DNA from: Nitrospira sp.
GTDB taxonomy: Bacteria; Nitrospirota; Nitrospiria; Nitrospirales; Nitrospiraceae
Assembly (NCBI GenBank): GCA_005116795.1
Contig: SWDL01000399.1
Coordinates: forward strand, 48,696 to 75,017
Length of the DNA: 26,322 nucleotides
Direction of reading: 5' to 3'
Positions 8,264 through 15,239 of this stretch are shown in pieces. The notes beneath the pieces are model-generated. The model was not told the origin of the DNA and made no database searches. It was given only the letters and a program-made list of their open reading frames with translations. Numbering within the stretch: the first letter of the stretch is position 1; every line of letters begins with the position of its first letter. The position numbers and the translations under genes are program-made.

Positions 8264-8857
8264 TTAGACCTGATCGAAGATTTCAGGATACCGCTCGGAG
8301 AGTTCCGGGTGGAGTTCCGGATACCACTTCCTCACGCAGTGCGGGCAAAGGCTGTGCGTAAAGACGGTCTTGGTGTGGGCCTCAAGATACTGCTCGACCT
8401 GGCTCCAGGCACCCTGGTCGTCGCGAATCTTCTTGCATGACGCACAGATGGGCAGGAGGGCTTGAAGCGCTTGGATGCGTCGGGTCGCCTCGGCCTGTTG
8501 TTGCGACAGGAAGACCGTCACCCAGATGGCGGCGATCGACAGCCCTCGATTGCCGATCGACAACCAGGACGTCGCGCCGCTTGGAGAAAGGACGTACCCG
8601 ATGACGGTCAGTCCGGTGCAGATTCCTCCCACCGCCAGCGTGAATTTCGGTTGTGTGGGGTGGAGGGAAATCAAGATCGGGATAATATACAGGACCCCGA
8701 TGGCGATGCCGCGTGGGAGGATGAGATCGATCAAGAAAATCACTGCCGCCGATCCCAGCACCAGAGAGGTCGAGTAGCGATCGGTCGACTCTTGGTGAAT
8801 TTCGGCAGGCGTGGCGCGGACTCCGTTCCGGCTGTACATTCCGACCGTCGGCGCCAT
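8264..8857 (-). CDS. Multi-pass membrane protein with C-terminal paired-CxxC domain
   Basis: The product is 197 residues. From about residue 28 to 130 it has four or five hydrophobic segments (TSLVLGSAAVIFLIDLIL; GIAIGVLYIIPILISL; FTLAVGGICTGLTVIGYVL; LSIAAIWVTVFLS), then a short coiled-coil-like linker (QQQAEATRRIQALQALL). The C-terminal module reads LPICASCKKIRDDQGAWSQV and, further on, FTHSLCPHCVRKWYPEL. That CxxC...CxxC block is known at the ends of many bacterial sensor kinases, PAS proteins and response regulators and may bind metal. Here it sits on an MASE-like membrane sensor without any kinase or cyclase domain, so an output partner is unknown. ATG is at 8857, with GGAGGG upstream on the minus strand. 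It is convergent with ribD. Confidence 0.82.
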   Translation of the reverse strand: MAPTVGMYSRNGVRATPAEIHQESTDRYSTSLVLGSAAVIFLIDLILPRGIAIGVLYIIPILISLHPTQPKFTLAVGGICTGLTVIGYVLSPSGATSWLSIGNRGLSIAAIWVTVFLSQQQAEATRRIQALQALLPICASCKKIRDDQGAWSQVEQYLEAHTKTVFTHSLCPHCVRKWYPELHPELSERYPEIFDQV

Positions 8858-8937
8858 GTTCCGGTGTCCCTCCTCTGTGCGGGGCGGTAATCTAGCCTAA
8901 ACATCCCCCTTTCCGCAAGCCCCAACAGAACTTCGAA

Positions 8938-8953
8938 TCATCTTGCAAGATGA
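8938..8953. promoter_or_regulatory. Perfect 16-base palindrome
   Basis: TCATCTTGCAAGATGA reads the same on both strands. It lies 80 bases upstream of the minus-strand membrane protein start and about 180 bases upstream of the plus-strand gene at 9135, so it could be an operator for a dimeric regulator of either. No T-tract follows and a loopless palindrome is not a terminator. Confidence 0.4.
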
Positions 8954-9049
8954 GTTCATCCGTGGCGCCGCCGGCAGGAATGGAGGAGAGCCGACCCAGA
9001 TGGGGGGCAGCGTCATTGGGCGGTGATATCGGGCCGTAATGGACAGGGG

Positions 9050-9080
9050 CGTCGCCTGCTAGACTTGAGAGCAGGCGACG
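9050..9080. promoter_or_regulatory. 11-bp perfect inverted repeat, candidate leader hairpin or operator
   Basis: CGTCGCCTGCT (9050-9060) is the exact reverse complement of AGCAGGCGACG (9070-9080), with a 9-base loop. It ends 54 bases before the GTG start at 9135. There is no run of T on either side, so an intrinsic terminator is unlikely; a structured 5' leader or protein-binding dyad fits better. Confidence 0.4.
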
Positions 9081-9134
9081 GACAGGGAAGTCATCCCCCC
9101 AAGGTCCTGACAGAATAATGAGGAGGGTGGAACC

Positions 9135-9398
9135 GTGGCTGTGTCACCGCTACTTGCTCCAGGCGCGTTGGCGGCCTACACCGGAGTGTCACCGCGATCC
9201 ACCCCGCCTTTTCGAATTATACGCGACTCCAGGGAAGCCGATCGGGTGACGATTTCGGATGACGGAAAGAGACTCGCGGAGTCCGCGCAGCGCACACGCG
9301 CGAAGGTTCCTGACGACTTCGAAGCGCGATCCCTCACTCAGAAGCTGGCGCAAGGCAACCAGATTCGCGACTTTCTGACGCGAGTGTTTCAGTCCTAG
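9135..9398 (+). CDS. Small hypothetical protein with FlgM-like D-x-V-x-I-S motif
   Basis: An 87-residue product that starts at GTG 9135 after a strong GAGGAGG. The N-terminal 30 residues are Pro/Ala/Ser-rich. Residues 36-49 read ADRVTISDDGKRLA, and the C-terminal part is charged and probably helical (SLTQKLAQGNQIRDFLTRVF). The central block resembles DKVSISHEARQL in the small protein at 19417 and the short conserved motif near the middle of Gram-positive FlgM anti-sigma-28 factors. That makes a flagellar regulatory or assembly role possible, but there is no flagellar gene next to it and the C-terminus is not clearly a sigma-binding region. The function is unknown. Confidence 0.7.
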   Translation: MAVSPLLAPGALAAYTGVSPRSTPPFRIIRDSREADRVTISDDGKRLAESAQRTRAKVPDDFEARSLTQKLAQGNQIRDFLTRVFQS

Positions 9399-9435
9399 TT
9401 TCAAAAGTCTTTCCCGCTTCTGATGGTCCGCGCCT

Positions 9436-10260
9436 CTAGCCTGTCGTTCTCGACCCACTGTTCGTTCGATTCGCCGGGAAGGCTTGCAGGCAGCCATTCA
9501 TCTGAACCAATTCGATCGGCGCCTCGAACAGGAGGCTCAAGGTCGTCGAGGTCAGGACCGTTGCACGGGCTCCGTCCGCGAAAATCTTACCGTCCTTCAA
9601 GAGCACCACACGTTCGATTTCCGGCGGAATCTCGTGAATGTGATGCGTGGCCAGGAGAATGGTCTTTCCTGTCCGGATCAGATCGCGAATGACGTCGAGA
9701 TAGTGAAAGGCAGCCGGCAGGTCGAGGCCAGTGGTCGGCTCATCCAGGATGAGCGTTCCGGGATCGTGCACCAGGGCCCGCCCCAGCAGCAGTCGCCGCT
9801 GTTGTCCGGTCGACATGGCGCCGTACGGTCGATCTGCCAGATGAGGCACGGCCAGCTTTTTTAGAAGGACCGTTGCCCGCTGAGTCTCCGCATCGGAAAA
9901 TTTCTGGTGGGGCCAGACCCCGTTGCTGGCGCGAAAGCCTGAGAGCACCACGTCAAGGCCCGTGGCCCAGGGGACATAGTCCTGTTGGAGATCCGATGAG
10001 ACGAGCCCCAGCCGCGCGCGCAGTTCCCAGACGTTCCAATTGTCCTGCCCGAAGAGGCGCACGTGGCTCTCCTCGGTGGGGACCGGATACAGTTCCCGTG
10101 TGAACAGTTTGAGGAGGGTGGTTTTCCCCGATCCATTCGGACCGAGGAGCACCGTGTGGCAGCCTTCGGCGATCTCCAAGGTCAATCCGTCAAAGACCGG
10201 CGTCGCCCCGCGATAGACCGTGGCGTTCTTGATGTCGAGCAGCGAGGGCATCCGGCTCAT
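9436..10260 (-). CDS. ABC transporter ATP-binding protein (orphan)
   Basis: A 274-residue ATPase subunit with all nucleotide-binding motifs: Walker A GPNGSGKTT, a signature that deviates from LSGGQ (MSTGQQRRLLLGRAL), Walker B TLILDEPTTGLDLP, and the H-loop LLATHHIHEI. The stretch LYPVPTEESHVRLFGQDNWN and the length resemble the ModF/YlmA-type ATPases that occur without a fixed permease. No permease or binding protein is adjacent, so the substrate cannot be named. ATG at 10260 is chosen because GAGGTG lies just upstream and the conserved ABC fold begins within ten residues; the frame is open further upstream but has no family-like sequence. It converges with the small gene at 9135. Confidence 0.9.
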   Translation of the reverse strand: MSRMPSLLDIKNATVYRGATPVFDGLTLEIAEGCHTVLLGPNGSGKTTLLKLFTRELYPVPTEESHVRLFGQDNWNVWELRARLGLVSSDLQQDYVPWATGLDVVLSGFRASNGVWPHQKFSDAETQRATVLLKKLAVPHLADRPYGAMSTGQQRRLLLGRALVHDPGTLILDEPTTGLDLPAAFHYLDVIRDLIRTGKTILLATHHIHEIPPEIERVVLLKDGKIFADGARATVLTSTTLSLLFEAPIELVQMNGCLQAFPANRTNSGSRTTG

Positions 10261-10465
10261 TTCACACCTCGCACCCGAAGTTGAAGTCACCCGACCGACC
10301 CGATCGCGACCGGCGCCGGTTCTTCCGGCACAACACCATTGTTCCGATCGACTACTACCCGGAGGGATCACGAGTCAGCCCCACGCCCAAACCCACAAAG
10401 GTGAATCTCAGGGGGCGGGATCCGCTTTGCGACCCAGTGCACAGCGCTTCAGCGGGAAAGGGGAT

Positions 10466-10542
10466 TGGTGTCCCCGACCCGAATTGAACGGGTGACCTGC
10501 GGTTTAGGAAACCGACGCTCTATCCAACTGAGCTACGGGCGC
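10466..10542 (-). tRNA. tRNA-Arg, anticodon CCU, CCA end encoded, with stem mismatches
   Basis: Minus strand: acceptor 5' arm GCGCCCG, TA, D-arm GCTC...GAGC, anticodon loop TTCCTAA (anticodon CCT at 34-36, reading AGG codons), variable loop AGGTC, T-arm ACCCG-TTCAATT-CGGGT, acceptor 3' arm CGGGGAC, discriminator A and encoded CCA. Length is 77 including CCA. Pairing is imperfect: position 2 against 71 (C/A) and 3 against 70 (G/G) in the acceptor stem, and 27 against 43 (T/C) in the anticodon stem. It may still function, but it is weaker than usual and could be degenerate. The triplet CTA occurs at positions 35-37, so it is not the anticodon and this is not an amber suppressor. Confidence 0.85.
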
Positions 10543-10606
10543 ACGGCAACCCTAATAGACCCATGTCGATGGGTCGCTGTCAAGTGAGTGCACAGCCGGC
10601 AAGAAA

Positions 10607-10645
10607 CAGGAAGGGCTGCGGGACGCTGTCCCGCAGCCCTTCCTG
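10607..10645 (-). terminator. Intrinsic terminator of the RRM gene
   Basis: CAGGAAGGGCTGCGGGAC (10607-10624) and its perfect reverse complement (10628-10645) form an 18-bp GC-rich stem with a 3-base loop. On the minus strand it is followed by TTTCTT. It sits 52 bases after the stop of the RNA-binding protein gene and before the tRNA-Arg. Confidence 0.85.
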
Positions 10646-10696
10646 CGTGTCATGTGGCGCCACCTGTCAGTTCACGGTGGGCCCAGAACGATCCGG

Positions 10697-10999
10697 CTAC
10701 CAGCGATTGCGATCGCCGCCCCCTCCACCGCCTCCGCTAAACGATCTCTTTTCCTGTGGCCGTGCTTCATTGACGACCAGCGTGCGTTCGCCGAGGGGCG
10801 TGCCGTTCAGCGCGGTGATCGCCTGTTGCGCGTCCTCTGCGGTGGCCATCTCGACGAACCCAAAGCCGCGCGACTGTCCCGTGAATCGGTCCGTGATGAC
10901 TTTGGCGGATTGCACGCTCCCGCGTTGGGCAAAGAGCTCCTGCAATTCCTGCTCGGTGGTGGAATAGGGAAGGCTGCCCACATACAGCTTCGTTCCCAC
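10697..10999 (-). CDS. RNA-binding protein with a single RNA recognition motif
   Basis: A 100-residue protein with one RRM fold: RNP2 is LYVGSLPYSTTEQELQELF near the start, and RNP1 is RGFGFVEM around residue 50. A Gly-rich tail follows (SFSGGGGGGGDRNRW). This is the architecture of the small glycine-rich RRM proteins of cyanobacteria and other bacteria, several of which are cold-inducible and bind single-stranded RNA after transcription. GTG at 10999 is supported by AGGAGG a few bases upstream and by the conserved fold starting at residue 4. It is monocistronic: a strong terminator lies downstream and aroK ends 244 bases upstream. That upstream spacer holds nothing else I can name. Confidence 0.93.
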   Translation of the reverse strand: MGTKLYVGSLPYSTTEQELQELFAQRGSVQSAKVITDRFTGQSRGFGFVEMATAEDAQQAITALNGTPLGERTLVVNEARPQEKRSFSGGGGGGGDRNRW

Positions 11000-11243
11000 G
11001 GGCTGACCTCCTACACTGTTGGGGATATTGTCTGGGGACGAGGGAAAGACAGGAGGATGTCGGACGGGCGGCGCGAGAGTACCGGCACCAACGGGTCACT
11101 CACAACGATCCGGCCAGTTTCCACTCACCAGGCAACATCCGGACAGGGCCCCTCTGCTTCGCTCTCCATCGCTCGGCCCTGAAGCGATGAATTGAGATTT
11201 CACGATAGCATGGGCCCCAGGCAATCGCAAACAAACGGCCCAA

Positions 11244-11744
11244 TCACAGCAGCGCCTCGATGGCGTCGGCCACCTGTGTCGGAGACCGATGATCAGTGGG
11301 GAGGATATGATCCGCCGCCGACTGGTACGTGGGGGTCCGCTCGCGGAGCACCTCCTCCACTTCGTTCGTGAAGGACTTGGTTCCCGTCAGCGAAGGCCGC
11401 TGGATGTCCCCGCCGATGCGCGCGATAATGGTCGCAACGTCCGCCGTCAACCAGAACAGCCGACCGTTGGACTTGAGGATGGCGACATTCTGCGGCCGCA
11501 GGACGGCGCCTCCGCCCGTGTCGATGATCAGCCCGTCCTTCCCGGCCAGCTCCCGACAGACGTCGGACTCCAGGTCTCGAAAGTAGTCCCAGCCGTGGGC
11601 CTGGACGATGTCCGGGATGGCCTGATCGGCACGACGCACGATCTCCGCATCCGTGGACACGAGCGGCCGCCCTAGCCGCTCGGCGAGCAGGCGCCCGACG
11701 CTGCTCTTCCCCGTGCCGCGATAGCCGATGAGGACGAGATTCAT
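11244..11744 (-). CDS. aroK: Shikimate kinase
   Basis: A 166-residue P-loop kinase that phosphorylates shikimate in the aromatic amino acid (chorismate) pathway. It opens MNLVLIGYRGTGKSSVGRLLA, where GYRGTGKSS is the Walker A loop. It continues with the shikimate-binding blocks DAEIVRRADQAIPDIV and YFRDLESDVCREL and the IIDTGGGAVLRPQN motif. The lid region is present (GGDIQRPSLTG), followed by LRERTPTYQSAADHIL. Length and motif order are typical. It lies 73 bases downstream of aroE on the same strand, so the two consecutive shikimate-pathway enzymes are probably one transcription unit. Confidence 0.95.
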   Translation of the reverse strand: MNLVLIGYRGTGKSSVGRLLAERLGRPLVSTDAEIVRRADQAIPDIVQAHGWDYFRDLESDVCRELAGKDGLIIDTGGGAVLRPQNVAILKSNGRLFWLTADVATIIARIGGDIQRPSLTGTKSFTNEVEEVLRERTPTYQSAADHILPTDHRSPTQVADAIEALL

Positions 11745-11817
11745 GTCGACTGGTGCAGCGTGACGCGTGAACAGTGACGTATCAGATTCAGAAGGAAGGA
11801 CATGATTCGTCTCGGAG

Positions 11818-12687
11818 TCATCGGGAGAAGCTCGATTCCAAGACGGCGCGCATCACGTCGGCCGGCGCCTTCTGTCCGGTCCAGAGCTCAAACTGGCCGA
11901 TCGCCTGATTAAGGAACATCTCGATGCCGCGAATCGTTCGGCAGCCTGCCGCCTTGGCGTCCTTGAGGAGCTGCGTGTCGAGCGGGTTGTACACGATATC
12001 CATGACCGTCAGATGCGGCTCCAGAAACTTCGCCGGCACGCAACGGTCCGTGACCTTCGGGTGCATGCCGACCGGCGTGCAGTGGATCAGCACCTGACTG
12101 TCTCGCATGGTCTCGCGGAGGGCCTCGTCGGTCATCGGGCCCTCTTCGACGTGCAGCGAGGTCTTGGTCCGCACGTCGGCGGCCAACGTCCGCCGCTCGT
12201 CATCAAGGATGCCGAGGATGGTCAGCCCTTCGATCCGTATGGGCGGTGGCTCCATGGCGAGGGCGAAGGCAATGGCCCGCGCGGCCCCGCCGGATCCCAC
12301 CATGAGCACGCGCTGGCCCTTCAGCATCGCCCCGCCTTCTTTCAGTGCGCGTAAGGCGCCGGAGGCATCGGTATTGGAGCCGGTCAACTTGCCCTGTTCG
12401 ACGACGATGGTGTTGACGGAGCCGATGAGCCTGGCGGTCGGATCGACCTCGTCGAGCAAGGGGATGATGGACACCTTGTGTGGAATCGTGACGCTGAAGC
12501 CGCGGAGGTTTCCAAGAGCCCTCATGCCGGCCACCGCGCCGGGGAGGGATTCTACGCGAAAGGCCAGATAGACGTAGTTCAGGCCAAGTTTCTGAAAGGC
12601 CGCATTATGAATGGCGGGAGACAGCGAATGTTCGACCGGATTCCCGATGACGGCGCAGAGCCGCGTATGGGCGTTGATGGAGAGCAT
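11818..12687 (-). CDS. aroE: Shikimate dehydrogenase (NADP+)
   Basis: AroE reduces 3-dehydroshikimate to shikimate, the step before AroK. The 289-residue product has the substrate-binding N-terminal domain with VIGNPVEHSLSPAIHNAAF, the catalytic lysine in FSVTIPHKVSIIPLLDEV and the aspartate in NTDASGALRAL. The Rossmann domain has VLMVGSGGAARAIAFALA. The C-terminal block IVYNPLDTQLLKDAKAAGCR and the closing GIEMFLNQAIGQFELWTGQ are characteristic. ATG at 12687 starts two or three residues before the conserved strand, consistent with the family. It precedes aroK, and a broken gene remnant lies just upstream. Confidence 0.95.
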   Translation of the reverse strand: MLSINAHTRLCAVIGNPVEHSLSPAIHNAAFQKLGLNYVYLAFRVESLPGAVAGMRALGNLRGFSVTIPHKVSIIPLLDEVDPTARLIGSVNTIVVEQGKLTGSNTDASGALRALKEGGAMLKGQRVLMVGSGGAARAIAFALAMEPPPIRIEGLTILGILDDERRTLAADVRTKTSLHVEEGPMTDEALRETMRDSQVLIHCTPVGMHPKVTDRCVPAKFLEPHLTVMDIVYNPLDTQLLKDAKAAGCRTIRGIEMFLNQAIGQFELWTGQKAPADVMRAVLESSFSR

Positions 12688-12767
12688 GGTGCAGAGTTGT
12701 CGGTCAACAGTTGCCCGTCTTCAGTTTTCTTGATTCGCTGACAACGGAGCACCGATCACTGAACACG

Positions 12768-12899
12768 TCATTGTCCTTTCGTCACCGAGACTGCCAGGGA
12801 CTTGCTCTCCTCCATCTGATATTGCACCACGACGTGGTCGTCCTTCTTCAGGTCCTTGAGGCCGGTCAGTCCGCTCACCTGAATATAAAGAGAGTGCTC
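12768..12899 (-). pseudogene. 3' remnant of a small gene abutting the SDR stop
   Basis: On the minus strand a coding-like stretch begins directly at the SDR stop codon and runs to TGA at 12768-12770. It reads EHSLYIQVSGLTGLKDLKKD and then DHVVVQYQMEESKSLAVSV, ending TKGQ. It has the character of the C-terminus of a small secreted protein of the 'ionic/covalent property' beta-barrel kind. No ATG or credible ribosome site precedes it; the only in-frame alternative start, GTG at 12878, would give 36 residues. The 5' part seems to be missing, replaced by the end of the SDR gene. The family identity is a guess; the coding character is by eye. Confidence 0.45.
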
Positions 12900-13653
12900 A
12901 GTGCGCCGTCAGTCCACCGTCGATCGGGAACAGGCTGCCGGTCACCCACGTGGATTCATCCGACGCGAGGTAGACGGCCTGCCAGGCGACTTCATCCGGG
13001 GTGCCGACCCGCCGGATGGGATAGGCATCCAGCACGCCGGCGATCCGGCTGTCATCCTGAAGCAGGCCTTCCGCCATCGGGGTCTCGACCAGGCCCGGGC
13101 AGATCGCGTTGCAGCGGATGCCCTGAGCCGCATAGTCCATCGCGATGCAGCGGGTGAAGGCGTTCATGGCGCCTTTGGTGGCGCCGTAGGCGGCGCTCAT
13201 GGGAAACCCGATCAGGCCGCCGACCGAGGAGATGTTGACGATGGAGCCGCCGCCGGCTCGAATCAACTCGGGCACCGCCGCGCGGGTCATCCGGAACAGG
13301 CCGGTCAGGTTGATGGCCAGCACCTCATCCCAGGTGGCATCGTCGATCTCGTGCATGACCTTGCCGAAGGCGCCGATGGCCGCGTTGTTCACCAGCACGT
13401 TGAGCGTACCGAAGTCGCGCAGGGTCTGTTCGACCGCCGACCGGACGTGCGCCTCATCGGTCACGGTACCGGCGACGGCCAGGGCCCGTCCATGACTTCG
13501 CTCGATGGCGTGGACGACGGGATCCAGCTTGTCCTTACGCCGCCCAGTCACGACCACCGCCGCGCCTTCCTTTGCAAACCGCTCGGCGATGGCTTGGCCG
13601 ATGCCGGTGCCCCCGCCGGTGATGAGCGCCACCTTGCCTGCCAGCCGATTCAT
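12898..13653 (-). CDS. Short-chain dehydrogenase/reductase (SDR), FabG-like
   Basis: A 251-residue NAD(P)-dependent oxidoreductase of the classical SDR family. It has the cofactor loop TGGGTGIG near residue 13, the VLVNNAAIG block, the catalytic serine in NISSVGG, the catalytic YGATK (Y-x3-K) and the CPGLVETPMAEG segment. It ends with the usual SLFPIDGGLTAH. ATG at 13653 has AGGAGA upstream and overlaps the trmI stop by four bases (ATGA), indicating translational coupling. The substrate cannot be predicted; the GRRKDKL stretch after the second strand suggests NADPH preference. The pairing with trmI looks like operon packing, not a shared pathway. Confidence 0.92.
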   Translation of the reverse strand: MNRLAGKVALITGGGTGIGQAIAERFAKEGAAVVVTGRRKDKLDPVVHAIERSHGRALAVAGTVTDEAHVRSAVEQTLRDFGTLNVLVNNAAIGAFGKVMHEIDDATWDEVLAINLTGLFRMTRAAVPELIRAGGGSIVNISSVGGLIGFPMSAAYGATKGAMNAFTRCIAMDYAAQGIRCNAICPGLVETPMAEGLLQDDSRIAGVLDAYPIRRVGTPDEVAWQAVYLASDESTWVTGSLFPIDGGLTAH

Positions 13654-14546
13654 GGAGCGTCTCCTGCGTCGCCACTGCGCCGATCGTCGGATTCGTCTCG
13701 GTCCTCGTCGAGTCCGCCGGCAGGCGCGGCGCCAGTCCACAAGCCCGGCTCGACCTTCCGGGCCACGGTGAGGAACCCGGAATGTGCGACCATGCGATGG
13801 TCCGGCCTGACACTGCGGCCTTGAATATTCCACGTGCGGAGCAAGGATTCGAAGCTCTGGATGGGTCCAAATACCTTCGCCTGCTCGAGGGCCTCGACGG
13901 TCTGCATGACTTGCGGGACGGTCGGGACAAAACTCAGGTAGATGCCCCCGCTGCGCAACACCGAGGCGGCATGGGGCACCACGCGCCAGGGTTCCGGCAG
14001 ATCCAAGACCAGGCGGTCAAACCAGGGATGATCGTCGAGCACGTCGATTCCGGCATAGGCGTCTCGCCGGCACATTACGACATTCGTCGCCGTCGCGCCC
14101 ATGCCACGCTCGATATTCTGCATAGCCGTGCGGGAAAAATCTTCCCGCGCTTCATAGGTCACCACCCGTCCCATCGGCCCGACGGCGCGGGCGAGCGTCA
14201 TGGTCAGGGCGCCCGAGCCGGTCCCGGCCTCGAACACATGGGCGCCGGGATAGATGTCGGCCCACATCGTCATCAGCGCCAGATCCTTGGGATAGAGCAC
14301 CTGCGCCCCGCGCGGCATCTTGAGCACATATTCACCGAGGGTGGGCAGGCACACGAGCATCCGTTTGCCGCCGGAGAGGGTGACCAGGGAGCCGTCGGGC
14401 TTCCCGATCAGCTCATCATGCGGAATGGTCTGCCCGCTCCATTGAAAGACCGCGCCCGCTTTGAGATTCAGGGCGTACTGCCGGCCTTTCTTGTCGACCA
14501 GATGGATGCGTTCGCCGTTCTTGAGTGGTCGCATAGTGTCGGGCAT
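13650..14546 (-). CDS. trmI: tRNA (adenine-N1)-methyltransferase, TrmI family
   Basis: TrmI uses SAM to methylate N1 of adenosine 58 in the tRNA T-loop. The 298-residue protein has the N-terminal beta-domain (GERIHLVDKKGRQYALNLK; PHDELIGKPDGSLVTLSGG), the RGAQVLYPKDLALMTMWADI block and the SAM motif I in VFEAGTGSGALTMTLA. Then come the acidic strand (TYEAREDFSRTAMQNIE) and the catalytic-site motif DRLVLDLPEPW. The C-terminal 30 residues are Asp/Gly/Ala-rich and non-conserved in appearance. ATG at 14546 has no strong ribosome site; ATG four codons later is also possible. It overlaps the downstream SDR start by four bases. Confidence 0.93.
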   Translation of the reverse strand: MPDTMRPLKNGERIHLVDKKGRQYALNLKAGAVFQWSGQTIPHDELIGKPDGSLVTLSGGKRMLVCLPTLGEYVLKMPRGAQVLYPKDLALMTMWADIYPGAHVFEAGTGSGALTMTLARAVGPMGRVVTYEAREDFSRTAMQNIERGMGATATNVVMCRRDAYAGIDVLDDHPWFDRLVLDLPEPWRVVPHAASVLRSGGIYLSFVPTVPQVMQTVEALEQAKVFGPIQSFESLLRTWNIQGRSVRPDHRMVAHSGFLTVARKVEPGLWTGAAPAGGLDEDRDESDDRRSGDAGDAP

Positions 14547-14603
14547 TCTAGCAGGATGTTGAAAAAGCCCGCCAGCTTTGTTCTACACCTTTTCTTGTCC
14601 ACC

Positions 14604-14649
14604 AAGAGGAAGGCCGCCCCGGTTACCAAGCCGGGGCGGCCTTCCTCTT
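14604..14649 (-). terminator. Strong hairpin after the truncated methyltransferase
   Basis: AAGAGGAAGGCCGCCCCGG (14604-14622) and its exact reverse complement (14631-14649) form a 19-bp stem with an 8-base loop. It lies 23 bases beyond the methyltransferase stop on the minus strand. The stem ends in CTCTT but no long T-tract follows, so it is a probable, not certain, intrinsic terminator. It also lies upstream of trmI. Confidence 0.7.
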
Positions 14650-14672
14650 TCTGATGGGGAACGCGGGCTTCC

Positions 14673-15215
14673 TTACGGCCGGGCTTCCAGGACCAAGTTG
14701 AACGGCGTCTGCGTCGCCCGGTGGAAGCGCGTGAATCCGCCCTTTTTCACCACCTCGCTGAGCCTTGCCTCGCCGGCTTGCGCGCCGAGCGCCGGTCCGT
14801 TGTAGGCCAACGAGGCGGGCACGCAGATCATGGTGGAGGCGGCGTAGAAGACCCGTCCCACTGGATTCAGATTGTCTTCCACGCGATCGTTGGCAAAGGG
14901 TTCGACGATCATCCACGTGCCGTTCGGCGCCAAGGTCTTCAGCACGTGCTTCGCCGCACCCACCGGGTCGCCCATGTCGTGCAGGCAATCAAAGTGGGTG
15001 ACGAAGTCGTAGCCGCTCCCGGGATAATTCGTGGACTTGGCGACCTCACACGTGACGTTCTTGACGCCGGCCTCTTTCGCCCGACGGCGGGCGGTGAGGA
15101 TGGACGGCTTGTGGTAGTCGAATCCCATGAAAGAGGAGTTGGGATAGGCCTTTGCCATGATGATGGTTGAGGCGCCGAATCCGCAGCCCACGTCGGCGAC
15201 CTTGGCGCCGCAACG
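14673..15215 (-). pseudogene. SAM-dependent methyltransferase, 5' half missing
   Basis: On the minus strand the recognisable part begins inside SAM motif I: GAKVADVGCGFGASTIIMA. It continues FMGFDYHKPSILTARRRAKE, DFVTHFDCLHDMGDPVGAA, WMIVEPFANDRVEDNLNPVG, FYAASTMICVPASLAY and ends GGFTRFHRATQTPFNLVLEA. This matches the C-terminal catalytic half of a methyltransferase family whose members, as I recall, have about 350 residues with an N-terminal winged-helix dimerisation region. Here about 180 residues remain. Upstream the frame stays open for only about 25 low-complexity codons into the flaG region and has no ATG; the first start is GTG at 15191, inside the SAM loop. The enzyme would lack its N-terminal half and is probably inactive. 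Confidence 0.8.
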
Positions 15216-15239
15216 GTCGCGAGCGAAGCCGCGGCGGCG

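Noticed and set aside
10281..10487. A 68-codon plus-strand open frame upstream of the ABC gene
   Set aside because: It lacks a ribosome site, has no coding character and runs into the tRNA on the other strand.
10499..10515. tRNA as an amber suppressor because CTA appears in its anticodon loop
   Set aside because: The seven-base loop TTCCTAA places CCT at positions 34-36; CTA occupies 35-37 and cannot act as the anticodon.
12901..13824. A 307-codon plus-strand open frame over the SDR and trmI genes
   Set aside because: It is antisense to an SDR with intact catalytic residues and to TrmI; shadow coding only.
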